7,919 nt of DNA from an uncultured Clostridia bacterium (GTDB taxonomy: Bacteria > Bacillota > Clostridia > Lachnospirales > Lachnospiraceae), in NCBI GenBank assembly GCA_947304065.1, contig CAMZAI010000129.1, forward strand, positions 1 through 7,919. Direction: 5' to 3'. Position 1 is the stretch's first letter. Each line of letters opens with the position of its first letter. This document shows positions 1-5,562 of this stretch, piece by piece. The translations under genes and the position numbers were made by a program. The notes below the pieces were generated by a model that worked only from the letters and a program-made list of their open reading frames with translations, was not told the DNA's origin and made no database searches.

Positions 1-975
1 GATCACAACGGCATAAAGGGCACGCGCGAGACCTCGACCATGCCCGGTTCCGCAGGTTCGAGCTGGTATTTCCTTCGTTATATCGATCCTCACAATGACA
101 AGCAGTTCGCGGATCCCGAGCTCTTAAAGCACTGGATGCCCGTTGACCTCTATATCGGCGGACCCGAGCATGCGGTAGGTCACCTTATCTATTCGAGGAT
201 CTGGAACCGCTACCTCTATGACAAGGGCCTCACGTTTACAAAGGAGCCCTTCAAGAAGCTCGTTCACCAGGGAATGATCCTCGGCGAGAACGGCATCAAG
301 ATGGGTAAGCGTTTCCCCGAGTTCGTTGTTAATCCTTCGGATATCGTACGCGATTACGGTGCCGATACACTCCGTCTCTATGAGATGTTCATGGGACCTC
401 TTGAGGTTTCGAAGCCCTGGAGCAAGCAGGGCGTTGAGGGCGCGAGACGCTTCCTCAACCGTGTATGGAACTTCTTCACCGAGCCCGGCAATCTCACCGA
501 TTCCGACGACGGCGAGCTCACAAAGGTCTTCCATCAGACAGTCAAGAAGGTTACTTCGGACTATGAGGCACTCGCGTTCAATACCGCGATCAGCCAGATG
601 ATGATCTTTGTCAATGCCGTATACAAGAAGGGCTCATGCCCGAAGGAATACGCAGAAGGCCTCATCAAGATGCTCAGCCCCATCACTCCCCATATCGGCG
701 AGGAGATATGGCAGATCTTCGGTCACACAGACACCATCGCTTACGAGAAGTGGCCCGAGTATTCCGAGGATCTTGCCCGTGAGGATGAGATCGAGATCGC
801 GATCCAGGTCAACGGTAAGGTTAAGTCCACCGTTAAGGTAGGCCGCGAGGAGGATGAAGCTTCCGTTAAGGCCAAGGTTTGGGCGGATGAGAACATCAAG
901 CGTCTTGCCGAGGGCAGAACGGTCGTTAAGGAGATCTACGTAAAGGGCCGCATTTACACTCTTGTAATGAAATAA
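1..975 (+). CDS. leuS: Leucyl-tRNA synthetase, C-terminal part (5' end outside window)
   Basis: LeuRS charges tRNA-Leu with leucine in the cytoplasm. The frame is open from base 1 and ends at TAA 973-975, giving 324 visible residues of a protein normally about 800-870 long, so the HIGH motif and most of the editing domain lie upstream. Visible family signatures are RETSTMPGSAGSSWYFLRY near the start, GGPEHAVGHLIYSRIW, the VVNPSDIVRDYGADTLRLYEMF block after the catalytic signature, the helical anticodon-binding domain (about residues 135-250, with LSPITPHIGEEIW) and the small C-terminal domain (IQVNGKVK to KEIYVKGRIYTLVMK) that contacts the tRNA. The signature usually written KMSKS reads KMGKR (nt 298-312) and is followed by FPEF instead of a KGN-type sequence. 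The downstream ATG at nt 40 is internal, not a start. Identity is very secure. Confidence 0.97.
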   Translation, partial: DHNGIKGTRETSTMPGSAGSSWYFLRYIDPHNDKQFADPELLKHWMPVDLYIGGPEHAVGHLIYSRIWNRYLYDKGLTFTKEPFKKLVHQGMILGENGIKMGKRFPEFVVNPSDIVRDYGADTLRLYEMFMGPLEVSKPWSKQGVEGARRFLNRVWNFFTEPGNLTDSDDGELTKVFHQTVKKVTSDYEALAFNTAISQMMIFVNAVYKKGSCPKEYAEGLIKMLSPITPHIGEEIWQIFGHTDTIAYEKWPEYSEDLAREDEIEIAIQVNGKVKSTVKVGREEDEASVKAKVWADENIKRLAEGRTVVKEIYVKGRIYTLVMK

Positions 976-989
976 ATGAAATGAAATAA

Positions 990-1021
990 CGAAATGAGTC
1001 GGTTCCGACCGGCTCATTTCG
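990..1021 (+). terminator. Long hairpin after leuS, possible terminator without a good U-tract
   Basis: A 14-bp stem (990-1003 with 1008-1021, one G-U pair at 999/1012) closes a 4-nt TCCG loop, 14 nt after the leuS stop. The 3' arm ends CATTTCG and is followed by CCGCTAAG, so there is no proper T-run. It may be a weak terminator, an mRNA 3'-end stabiliser or a processing structure between leuS and the lipoprotein gene. I found no convincing promoter between leuS and that gene, so some read-through is plausible. Confidence 0.5.
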
Positions 1022-1027
1022 CCGCTA

Positions 1028-1035
1028 AGAGGAGG
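1028..1035 (+). promoter_or_regulatory. Strong ribosome binding site for the lipoprotein gene
   Basis: AGAGGAGG lies 5 nt before ATG 1041 and matches the anti-Shine-Dalgarno sequence closely. It fixes the start of the downstream gene. Confidence 0.85.
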
Positions 1036-1040
1036 CAAAA

Positions 1041-2132
1041 ATGAAAAAGTTACTGGCGATCATACTGGTTTTGGTCATGATATCGTCCATGGCGTGCTCG
1101 AAGGGCGGAAAGGATGACGGACAGGACGGTTCTGCGCCCACTGCGGCGCCTACTGAAGCAGCTGCTCCGACAGACGTTCCCACGCCTACGGATGTACCGA
1201 CGCCCACTGCGGAGCCCACAGACGTTCCCGAGCCTACGGCGGAACCTGCCGATGAGCCGGTGCCGACCGTTGAGCCCGCAGAAGAGACTTCCGTAACTTA
1301 CAGCGACTTCATCGGAACCTGGTACTGCGAGAGCGGAGAGATCGAAGGCTGGGAATGGACCGCTTCGGAAGAATATGAATTTATCTACGTGACTTTTTCG
1401 GATAATTATACCGTTCAGAGACTCCGTGAGATCCCTGACTGCGATTCCGAGATAAAGCGCGGCAACTGCATTTTCTACAGAAACGAATACGGTACTTTCG
1501 TATCGGTCGATTTCGGAGATGACGATGGCAGCTGCTTATACAGCCTCGCGGAAGACGGAAAAATGTACGAGGATATGACGGTTGCTTACGGTGACGGAAC
1601 GATGGCCGGAGCGTCGCTCGTATACGGCAAAGAAGCCTGGTGGTGGAGTGAGGGTCTGAGCTTTGATGAGCAGAAAGAGCTTCCCGAAGAGCTTCGGAAA
1701 TATGTGGACGAGGCGGGAGCCGGAAGATGGATCGTGGCGATCGCCGATCCCGACCCTGAGCTCAGCGCGGAATGCGAGAGCCTGGGCTGGAACCTGGTCG
1801 ACGAAACGGATAATGAATGGGTGACCTGCCCCTGGAACGATCCGAAGGAGCTGATCCTTATCAATTCCTGCTGGAGATCTGTGGAGATCGAGGTCCATGA
1901 GCCTGCGAGCGACTATGATCCTTCGACCGAGGAGAGCGGCTGGGAGCCCGGACCGTTCATGTACGCGGCCACTCTTGAGCCCGGCGAGATGTGCAGATTT
2001 GTGGTGGATATGCCCGAGAATAAGGCCGATGCGACGATGTGCCTGTATATGCTGTTCGACGGCGATGAAAACCCTTACTATCTCAGGGTGTTCATGTACG
2101 ACAGGGAAGATCCGTATATTACATTTGAGTAA
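1041..2132 (+). CDS. Predicted surface lipoprotein, function unknown, with Thr/Pro/Glu-rich stalk
   Basis: This is a 363-residue protein I do not recognise by function. Residues 1-19 form a lipoprotein signal (MKK, a hydrophobic stretch, then SSMAC), so Cys19 should be lipidated and the protein anchored outside the membrane. The lipobox is not ideal, with Ser at -3 and Met at -2. Residues about 31-82 are a low-complexity stalk of APT, PTDVPTPT and EPTAEP repeats; similar linkers occur in many clostridial lipoproteins. The folded part begins near residue 86 with DFIGTWYCES, which resembles the start of small lipocalin-like beta-barrel domains (weak inference). A second region (about 215-363) is acidic and rich in aromatics. 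Nine cysteines follow the lipobox, many for an exported protein. The start is set by AGAGGAGG 5 nt upstream. It ends convergently with the PAP2 gene. Real gene: high confidence; role: unknown. Confidence 0.9.
   Translation: MKKLLAIILVLVMISSMACSKGGKDDGQDGSAPTAAPTEAAAPTDVPTPTDVPTPTAEPTDVPEPTAEPADEPVPTVEPAEETSVTYSDFIGTWYCESGEIEGWEWTASEEYEFIYVTFSDNYTVQRLREIPDCDSEIKRGNCIFYRNEYGTFVSVDFGDDDGSCLYSLAEDGKMYEDMTVAYGDGTMAGASLVYGKEAWWWSEGLSFDEQKELPEELRKYVDEAGAGRWIVAIADPDPELSAECESLGWNLVDETDNEWVTCPWNDPKELILINSCWRSVEIEVHEPASDYDPSTEESGWEPGPFMYAATLEPGEMCRFVVDMPENKADATMCLYMLFDGDENPYYLRVFMYDREDPYITFE
1167..1275 (+). repeat. Degenerate coding repeats for the Pro/Thr/Glu stalk
   Basis: DNA encoding the stalk contains diverged internal duplications: ACAGACGTTCCC occurs at 1170-1181 and again at 1218-1229, each followed by a CCTACGG-containing segment. 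The encoded units alternate PTDVP, PTAEP and similar. Such repeats commonly vary in copy number by slippage; here they give an extended spacer between the lipid anchor and the folded domain. Confidence 0.6.
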
Positions 2133-2159
2133 GACAGAAATAAAAAAACAGGGGAAAAT

Positions 2160-2220
2160 ACAGGGGACGGTTCTTCTGTCCGACGTATCGTCGGGAAAGA
2201 AGAACCGTCCCCTTGTCTGT
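2160..2220. repeat. Long hairpin of the GGGGACGGTTCTT dispersed-repeat type, between convergent genes
   Basis: GGGGACGGTTCTTCT (2163-2177) pairs perfectly with AGAAGAACCGTCCCC (2198-2212), a 15-bp stem. After a small internal loop (2178-2179 against 2195-2197) the stem continues with CCGACG (2180-2185) pairing CGTCGG (2189-2194) around a TAT loop. From general knowledge, palindromes with the core GGGACGGTTCTT are scattered in many Firmicutes genomes, sometimes near REP-type transposases. ACAGGGGA occurs at the left edge (2160-2167) and again 12 nt further left (2148-2155). The element occupies most of the 103-nt gap between the lipoprotein and PAP2 stops and may serve as a bidirectional terminator. 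Read on the - strand it is followed by TTTT and then a T7 run (complement of 2142-2148), though offset from the stem. Confidence 0.8.
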
Positions 2221-2235
2221 ATGTTCATGACTGAA

Positions 2236-3162
2236 TTACGCCTGCTTTTCCTTTTTATGGAACAGCTTGAAGCAAGCCGGATATACTCCGAGAGGAATGA
2301 ATATCACGAAGAAATATCTGCCTGCTCTTACCAGGTGCGCGGCGGTCGTGCCCGACGAGAGGAATTCCGAACTGAAGGGCAGCTTTAAGGCTGTGTTGAG
2401 GCCGAAGTAAAGAGCTATCGCACCGATGATACGCAGGATACCCAACAGGATATTTTTGGGCTTTTCGAAATTAACAAAGCGCTCTTCGAAAAGGTCTCCG
2501 AGGAATACTCCGAGCATCAGGCCGTAGTTGGTGAAGAAATCGTTCGTGGTGCAGAAGAAAAATCCCGGGATAAAGAGCACGGTGAAGATCAGATAGATGA
2601 TCCAGCGCTTTTTGATCAGCTTTTCGAGAAGCGTGAACAGGAAGATGCATACGATACCGATGCCCCATCCGACGAACACATCCGTGGGATAATGAGCTCC
2701 CAGGCAGAAGCGCGATATGCCGACCAGAAGCGTGATGAGCACGGAAACTATCGTAAATATCGTGTTCTTCAGATATACGGCCGAGCCGATGTAGATCGAT
2801 GCCGCGCCCGATGAGTGGCCGCTCGGGAATGAGTAGCCCTGTGCGGCTACATCGAAGAGATCAGCGCTGCTGTCGACGGGCTTCAGACATTTGACATTGC
2901 CGTGCACCATATAGGGACGCAGTCGACAGACGATGTTCTTGATGCTTGCGTAGAAGCAGCCCGCGATCATGAAGCGCCTTGCGGCGAATTTTGCAGCTTC
3001 CTTATCGATGATGAAATAAAGGATGCACATAAAGCCGATCATGATGGTCTCTTCACCGAACGCCGAGAAGAAAGACATCAGCGATGTGCCGAAGCTGCCG
3101 ATGTGCGACTGGAGCCATTCCATGAGCTCGGGCTCCCATTCAAAAAATAGTTCTTTTCCCAT
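2236..3162 (-). CDS. PAP2-family integral membrane phosphatase
   Basis: A 308-residue polytopic membrane protein of the PAP2 / type 2 phosphatidic acid phosphatase superfamily. Such enzymes dephosphorylate lipid phosphates (phosphatidate, undecaprenyl pyrophosphate, phosphatidylglycerophosphate) with a histidine nucleophile at the outer membrane face. All three motifs are intact: K75-x6-R82-P83, P113-S-G-H116, and S150-R151-x5-H157-x3-D161 (in SRFCLGAHYPTD). Roughly eight hydrophobic segments can be seen, the clearest near residues 40-52, 134-150, 161-180, 187-203, 237-257 and 281-298. The C-terminal half, beyond the roughly 180 residues needed for the core, adds several helices, making it longer than minimal BcrC/PgpB-type enzymes. 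The start ATG (3160-3162) has GGAG 5 nt upstream. It is transcribed alone, convergent with the lipoprotein gene and divergent from the glycosidase. The substrate cannot be told from the sequence. Confidence 0.93.
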   Translation of the reverse strand: MGKELFFEWEPELMEWLQSHIGSFGTSLMSFFSAFGEETIMIGFMCILYFIIDKEAAKFAARRFMIAGCFYASIKNIVCRLRPYMVHGNVKCLKPVDSSADLFDVAAQGYSFPSGHSSGAASIYIGSAVYLKNTIFTIVSVLITLLVGISRFCLGAHYPTDVFVGWGIGIVCIFLFTLLEKLIKKRWIIYLIFTVLFIPGFFFCTTNDFFTNYGLMLGVFLGDLFEERFVNFEKPKNILLGILRIIGAIALYFGLNTALKLPFSSEFLSSGTTAAHLVRAGRYFFVIFIPLGVYPACFKLFHKKEKQA

Positions 3163-3167
3163 ACTGT

Positions 3168-3171
3168 CTCC
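3168..3171 (-). promoter_or_regulatory. Ribosome binding site of the PAP2 gene
   Basis: On the - strand GGAG is followed by ACAGT and then the ATG, a normal 5-nt spacing that supports the chosen PAP2 start. Confidence 0.65.
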
Positions 3172-3180
3172 GTTCCGAAA

Positions 3181-3214
3181 AGTCCCGGAAATGCGCTTCC
3201 GGGGCTGTTTTTTT
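3181..3214 (+). terminator. Rho-independent terminator, rightward, lying in the PAP2 leader
   Basis: A 10-bp stem (3181-3190 with 3197-3206, one G-U pair) closes the ATGCGC loop and is followed on the + strand by G and seven T (3208-3214). This is a textbook intrinsic terminator for rightward transcription, yet no + strand gene ends just before it; the nearest + gene ends about 1 kb to the left. It would stop antisense transcripts crossing the PAP2 gene from entering the glycosidase control region. On the - strand the same hairpin sits at the very start of the PAP2 mRNA and is followed by only four T. Confidence 0.7.
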
Positions 3215-3222
3215 ATACTTTT

Positions 3223-3251
3223 ATAGTATCAATTCTTACTGTTTTATGCAA
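3223..3251 (-). promoter_or_regulatory. Predicted sigma-A promoter of the PAP2 gene
   Basis: Read on the - strand, TTGCAT (complement of 3246-3251) and TACTAT (complement of 3223-3228) are separated by exactly 17 nt, close to the TTGACA/TATAAT consensus. Transcription would begin near 3216, giving a leader of roughly 55 nt that opens with the 3181-3206 hairpin. Confidence 0.6.
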
Positions 3252-3278
3252 GGAAAACCGAAAAAGTTACAAAACCCG

Positions 3279-3307
3279 TTTTTGTGCTATTTGCCACCAC
3301 ACAAAAA
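3279..3307. repeat. Inverted repeat TTTTTGTG / CACAAAAA
   Basis: TTTTTGTG (3279-3286) and CACAAAAA (3300-3307) are perfect inverted 8-mers separated by 13 nt. The same motif pair recurs at 3368-3397, so this is probably a regulator-binding element and not chance AT-richness. No T-run or adjacent gene end suggests a terminator. Confidence 0.5.
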
Positions 3308-3315
3308 TTTTACTT

Positions 3316-3344
3316 AAACGTTTTCTCTATGTGAAATCGATTGT
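3316..3344. promoter_or_regulatory. Two LacI-type half-matching operators, AAACGTTT and AATCGATT
   Basis: AAACGTTT (3316-3323) and GAAATCGATTGT (3333-3344, core AATCGATT 3335-3342) are palindromes centred on CG with A/T arms, the general form of LacI/GalR-family operators. The second matches 10 of 12 bases of the perfect palindrome at 3399-3410. Their centres are 19 bp apart, and the second is 66 bp from the promoter-proximal site, a distance that would allow looping or cooperative binding. Assignment to a regulator family is inference. Confidence 0.45.
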
Positions 3345-3367
3345 ACCATAGTAAGATTTGTGCAAAA

Positions 3368-3397
3368 TACACAAAAGGAGCGAATGATTTTTGTGTA
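3368..3397. repeat. Inverted repeat TACACAAAA / TTTTGTGTA upstream of the glycosidase promoter
   Basis: TACACAAAA (3368-3376) and TTTTGTGTA (3389-3397) are perfect inverted 9-mers with a 12-nt spacer. The right arm ends one base before the GCAATCGATTGC operator. Placement just upstream of the -35 box suits an activator site; the regulator is unknown. Confidence 0.5.
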
Positions 3398-3398
3398 G

Positions 3399-3410
3399 GC
3401 AATCGATTGC
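3399..3410. promoter_or_regulatory. Perfect LacI-type operator GCAATCGATTGC
   Basis: A 12-bp perfect palindrome with a central CG. Its last four bases (TTGC) are the first four of the predicted -35 box TTGCAC, so a bound protein would block RNA polymerase. Sites of this form are typical of LacI-family sugar repressors in Firmicutes, although the repressor gene is not in this window. Confidence 0.6.
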
Positions 3411-3435
3411 ACATTTCAGGCTTTTGGTATATTCT
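3407..3435 (+). promoter_or_regulatory. Predicted promoter of the glycosidase / binding-protein operon
   Basis: TTGCAC (3407-3412) and TATTCT (3430-3435) are spaced by 17 nt; TATATT (3428-3433) with a 15-nt spacer is an alternative -10. Transcription would begin near 3442, leaving a leader of about 57 nt. That leader holds a small stem AGGGA (3450-3454) / TCCCT (3461-3465) running into a T5 stretch (3465-3469), which may be a weak attenuator or nothing. Confidence 0.55.
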
Positions 3436-3482
3436 TATGGTGCAGGCTGAGGGACGAGTTTCCCTTTTTGTATCAGAACCGG

Positions 3483-3489
3483 AGAGGAG
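3483..3489 (+). promoter_or_regulatory. Ribosome binding site deciding the glycosidase start
   Basis: AGAGGAG lies 9 nt before ATG 3499. Another ATG at 3494 is closer (4 nt) but opens an out-of-frame six-codon frame (MKCKTD, stop at 3512-3514) overlapping the true start. Only ATG 3499 leads directly into a signal peptide and the long frame, so it is taken as the start; the overlapping minigene might modestly lower translation. Confidence 0.55.
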
Positions 3490-3498
3490 CAGGATGAA

Positions 3499-5535
3499 AT
3501 GCAAAACAGATTAAGAGCCCGGATATGCGTCATTGCCGTGGCTTTAACCCTCCTGGGACTGATCACCGGGTGTGGAAATAAATTGTCGGGGGACGCCGGT
3601 ACGACACCGACAGGTGCTGCCGGAGTTTCCAGGACACCGATCACGGGGGCTGAAAAAGAGCCGGATCCGGCCGTTACACAGACCGTACCGGCGGACGTAA
3701 GCTTTGACTGGAGCGAGGACGAGCTTTTATTCGCGGATTTTCTGCTCTATTTTGTAGACTGCGGGGCAGCCGAGACAGACGAGTGGACCGACGCCGGGCT
3801 GTGCCAGTCGGTATCGGACATGCCGTACGGAGAGGATCCCGTGACGCACAAGGTCTGGGGCTACACAGAGACACCCGCGATGGTAAAGGCCACTGACAGC
3901 CTCGGAAAAGGAGTGACGGCTTCCAAGTGGGAGATCGACTCCGGGATCACCGATCTTACACAGGCTGAGATCTGCTACGGTTTCAGGGTTCCGGACGGGA
4001 CCTACACCGTCACTCTCGGCTTCTACAATCCCTTCGGGGTACGCCGGATCGACGCGGAATGTGAGGGAGAGATACTCATAGATTCCGAGAAGATCCTGCG
4101 TTATCAGGATAACGAAAAGAGCTTTACCGTCGCTGTCTCGGACGGAGAGCTGAATCTCAAGGTCTTTAATTCACGCATCAAAAACTTCATGGACACGCCG
4201 ATCCTGAGTTACATCAAGATCGCCGTTACTCCCGAATACACTATGGAACTGCTCGCGGCCGCGGTAAAAGCGATGGCCGTCGAGGACCCGGGAGAAACAT
4301 ACACGGCCGTATCGACCCGGAATTATCTCGAAGCCTATGCAGAGGCGCAGGAATTCCTGGCAAAGGACGGCAAGGCAGGAACCAACGCGATCAAGTTAAA
4401 ATTCAACAACCTGAGGGAGAGTTACAAGATGCTTACTAAACAGTACAGATACGATTCGTTCAAGCCCGGCGCCGTATGGAGAGATACGGAGAATACTCCT
4501 ATCCAGGCGCACGGCGGTCAGGTTCAGCAGATGGAGATCCCCGATCCCGAGACCGGAGAAAAGGTCACAAAGTGGGTATGGGTCGGAGAAGACAAGACCA
4601 ACGGATACCGCGGCGGTGTCTGCGCTTACTCATCCGACGATCTCTATAACTGGAAGTTCGAAGGCATCATCATGAAGAATGTCCCGAACAGAAGGGTTCT
4701 GGAGACAGATCCTTACTTTAAGAGCGTCTATGCGGGCTATACGTCCGAAGAGCTCGACAATGTTGCGCTTGCCCTCAGTGCCGAACGCGCTGTCATCGAG
4801 CGCCCCAAACTTATCTACAACGAGAAGACAGATAAATACATCCTCTGGTTTCACGCTGACGGCCCCACAGAGACCAGCGACAGCAATTACGCCGCTGCCT
4901 GTGCGGGCGTCGCCGTCAGCGACACGCCCTTCGGTCCTTACCGCTTTGTCGGCAGATACAGGCTCAATACCTGCCCGTCCGACCAGGAGGACAAGTACCC
5001 GCAGAGCAAGGGTATGGCCAGGGACATGAACCTGTTCAAGGACACCGACGGAACCGCGTACATCATTTACTCGAGCGAAGAGAACTTAACCCTCTATATC
5101 TCAAAGCTCAACGACGAGTACACATATCTTGCGACCGATCCCGAAGAAGCGGTCTACGGAGTGGATTTCATCCGTCTCTTCCCGGGCGCGCAGCGTGAGG
5201 CTCCGGCGCTTTTCTTAAGAGACGGCAAGTATTACCTGATGACTTCGGGCTGCACCGGATGGGCGCCCAATCAGGCCCGCTTCTATGTAGCCGATTCGGT
5301 AATGGGCGAGTGGGAATCGAAGGGCGATCCGTGCCTGGACGATGAGAACCACACCACCTTCGAATCGCAGAGCACATGCATTTTCTTCGATCCGGATTCC
5401 GGAACCTGGATATACATGGGCGACAGATGGTTCGAGGATGCGCTCCACGACTCCAGATATATCTGGCTGCCCGTAGAGTTCAAGGAAAACGGAGACATGG
5501 AGATATCATTTGTTTCGGAGTGGCAGCTCCGGTAA
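3499..5535 (+). CDS. Surface lipoprotein glycoside hydrolase family 43 (exo-beta-1,3-galactanase-like, GH43_24 type)
   Basis: A 678-residue exported glycosidase, probably attacking beta-1,3-galactan in arabinogalactan side of plant cell walls. Residues 1-25 are a lipoprotein signal ending LITGC, so Cys25 should be lipidated; a Gly/Thr/Pro-rich linker follows to about 66. Residues about 78-245 form a malectin-like beta-sandwich (FADFLLYFVDCG, YGFRVPDGTYTVTLGFYNP), probably glycan-binding. Residues about 247-315 are a helical FIVAR-like spacer. The catalytic five-bladed propeller spans about 316-678: IQAHGG (335-340), RPKLIYNEKTDKYILWFHAD (435-454), ARDMNLFKD (507-515), REAPALF (566-572) with Glu567 as likely general acid, LMTSGCTGWAPNQ, FESQST (621-626) and MGDRW. 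The Gln624 block fits GH43_24 enzymes, where, as I recall, a Gln replaces the usual Asp base. Polymer specificity is inferred. It is the first gene of the unit, 27 nt before the next. Confidence 0.88.
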   Translation: MQNRLRARICVIAVALTLLGLITGCGNKLSGDAGTTPTGAAGVSRTPITGAEKEPDPAVTQTVPADVSFDWSEDELLFADFLLYFVDCGAAETDEWTDAGLCQSVSDMPYGEDPVTHKVWGYTETPAMVKATDSLGKGVTASKWEIDSGITDLTQAEICYGFRVPDGTYTVTLGFYNPFGVRRIDAECEGEILIDSEKILRYQDNEKSFTVAVSDGELNLKVFNSRIKNFMDTPILSYIKIAVTPEYTMELLAAAVKAMAVEDPGETYTAVSTRNYLEAYAEAQEFLAKDGKAGTNAIKLKFNNLRESYKMLTKQYRYDSFKPGAVWRDTENTPIQAHGGQVQQMEIPDPETGEKVTKWVWVGEDKTNGYRGGVCAYSSDDLYNWKFEGIIMKNVPNRRVLETDPYFKSVYAGYTSEELDNVALALSAERAVIERPKLIYNEKTDKYILWFHADGPTETSDSNYAAACAGVAVSDTPFGPYRFVGRYRLNTCPSDQEDKYPQSKGMARDMNLFKDTDGTAYIIYSSEENLTLYISKLNDEYTYLATDPEEAVYGVDFIRLFPGAQREAPALFLRDGKYYLMTSGCTGWAPNQARFYVADSVMGEWESKGDPCLDDENHTTFESQSTCIFFDPDSGTWIYMGDRWFEDALHDSRYIWLPVEFKENGDMEISFVSEWQLR

Positions 5536-5547
5536 TTTGTAACCATG

Positions 5548-5557
5548 AAAGGTTGGA
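5548..5557 (+). promoter_or_regulatory. Weak ribosome binding site deciding the binding-protein start
   Basis: AAAGGTTGGA precedes ATG 5563 (AAAGG is 10 nt away, GGA 5 nt). An in-frame ATG at 5545 has no purine-rich site before it, so 5563 is preferred; it also gives a more typical basic signal-peptide start (MRGQFIKK). The site is modest, which may set a lower yield or rely on translational coupling with the glycosidase. Confidence 0.5.
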
Positions 5558-5562
5558 TCAGT

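Noticed and set aside
962..989. Promoter for the lipoprotein gene at the end of leuS (TTGTAA with AATAAC)
   Set aside because: The -10 match is poor and the AT-rich GAAAT repeats make chance matches likely.
2160..2220. CRISPR repeat or riboswitch
   Set aside because: Only one copy of the palindrome is present, with no spacer array, and it lies downstream of both flanking genes, not in a leader.
1536..2228. Open frame of 230 codons on the - strand over the lipoprotein gene and repeat
   Set aside because: Composition is Arg/His/Pro-rich without motifs, it begins inside the hairpin repeat, and the + strand frame has a clear signal peptide and ribosome binding site.
3450..3469. Attenuator in the glycosidase leader
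   Set aside because: The stem is only 5-6 pairs with a T5 run that overlaps its arm, and no competing structure or leader peptide is evident. Noted in the promoter entry but not called as a feature.
3310..3504. 64-codon frame on the - strand in the control region
   Set aside because: It covers the predicted operators and promoter, has no ribosome binding site, and the peptide lacks a signal or domain. Treated as non-coding regulatory DNA.
5545..5562. Alternative in-frame start at 5545 for the solute-binding protein
   Set aside because: No Shine-Dalgarno-like sequence precedes it and it only adds MKGWIS before a normal signal peptide start; 5563 fits better, though the choice is not certain.
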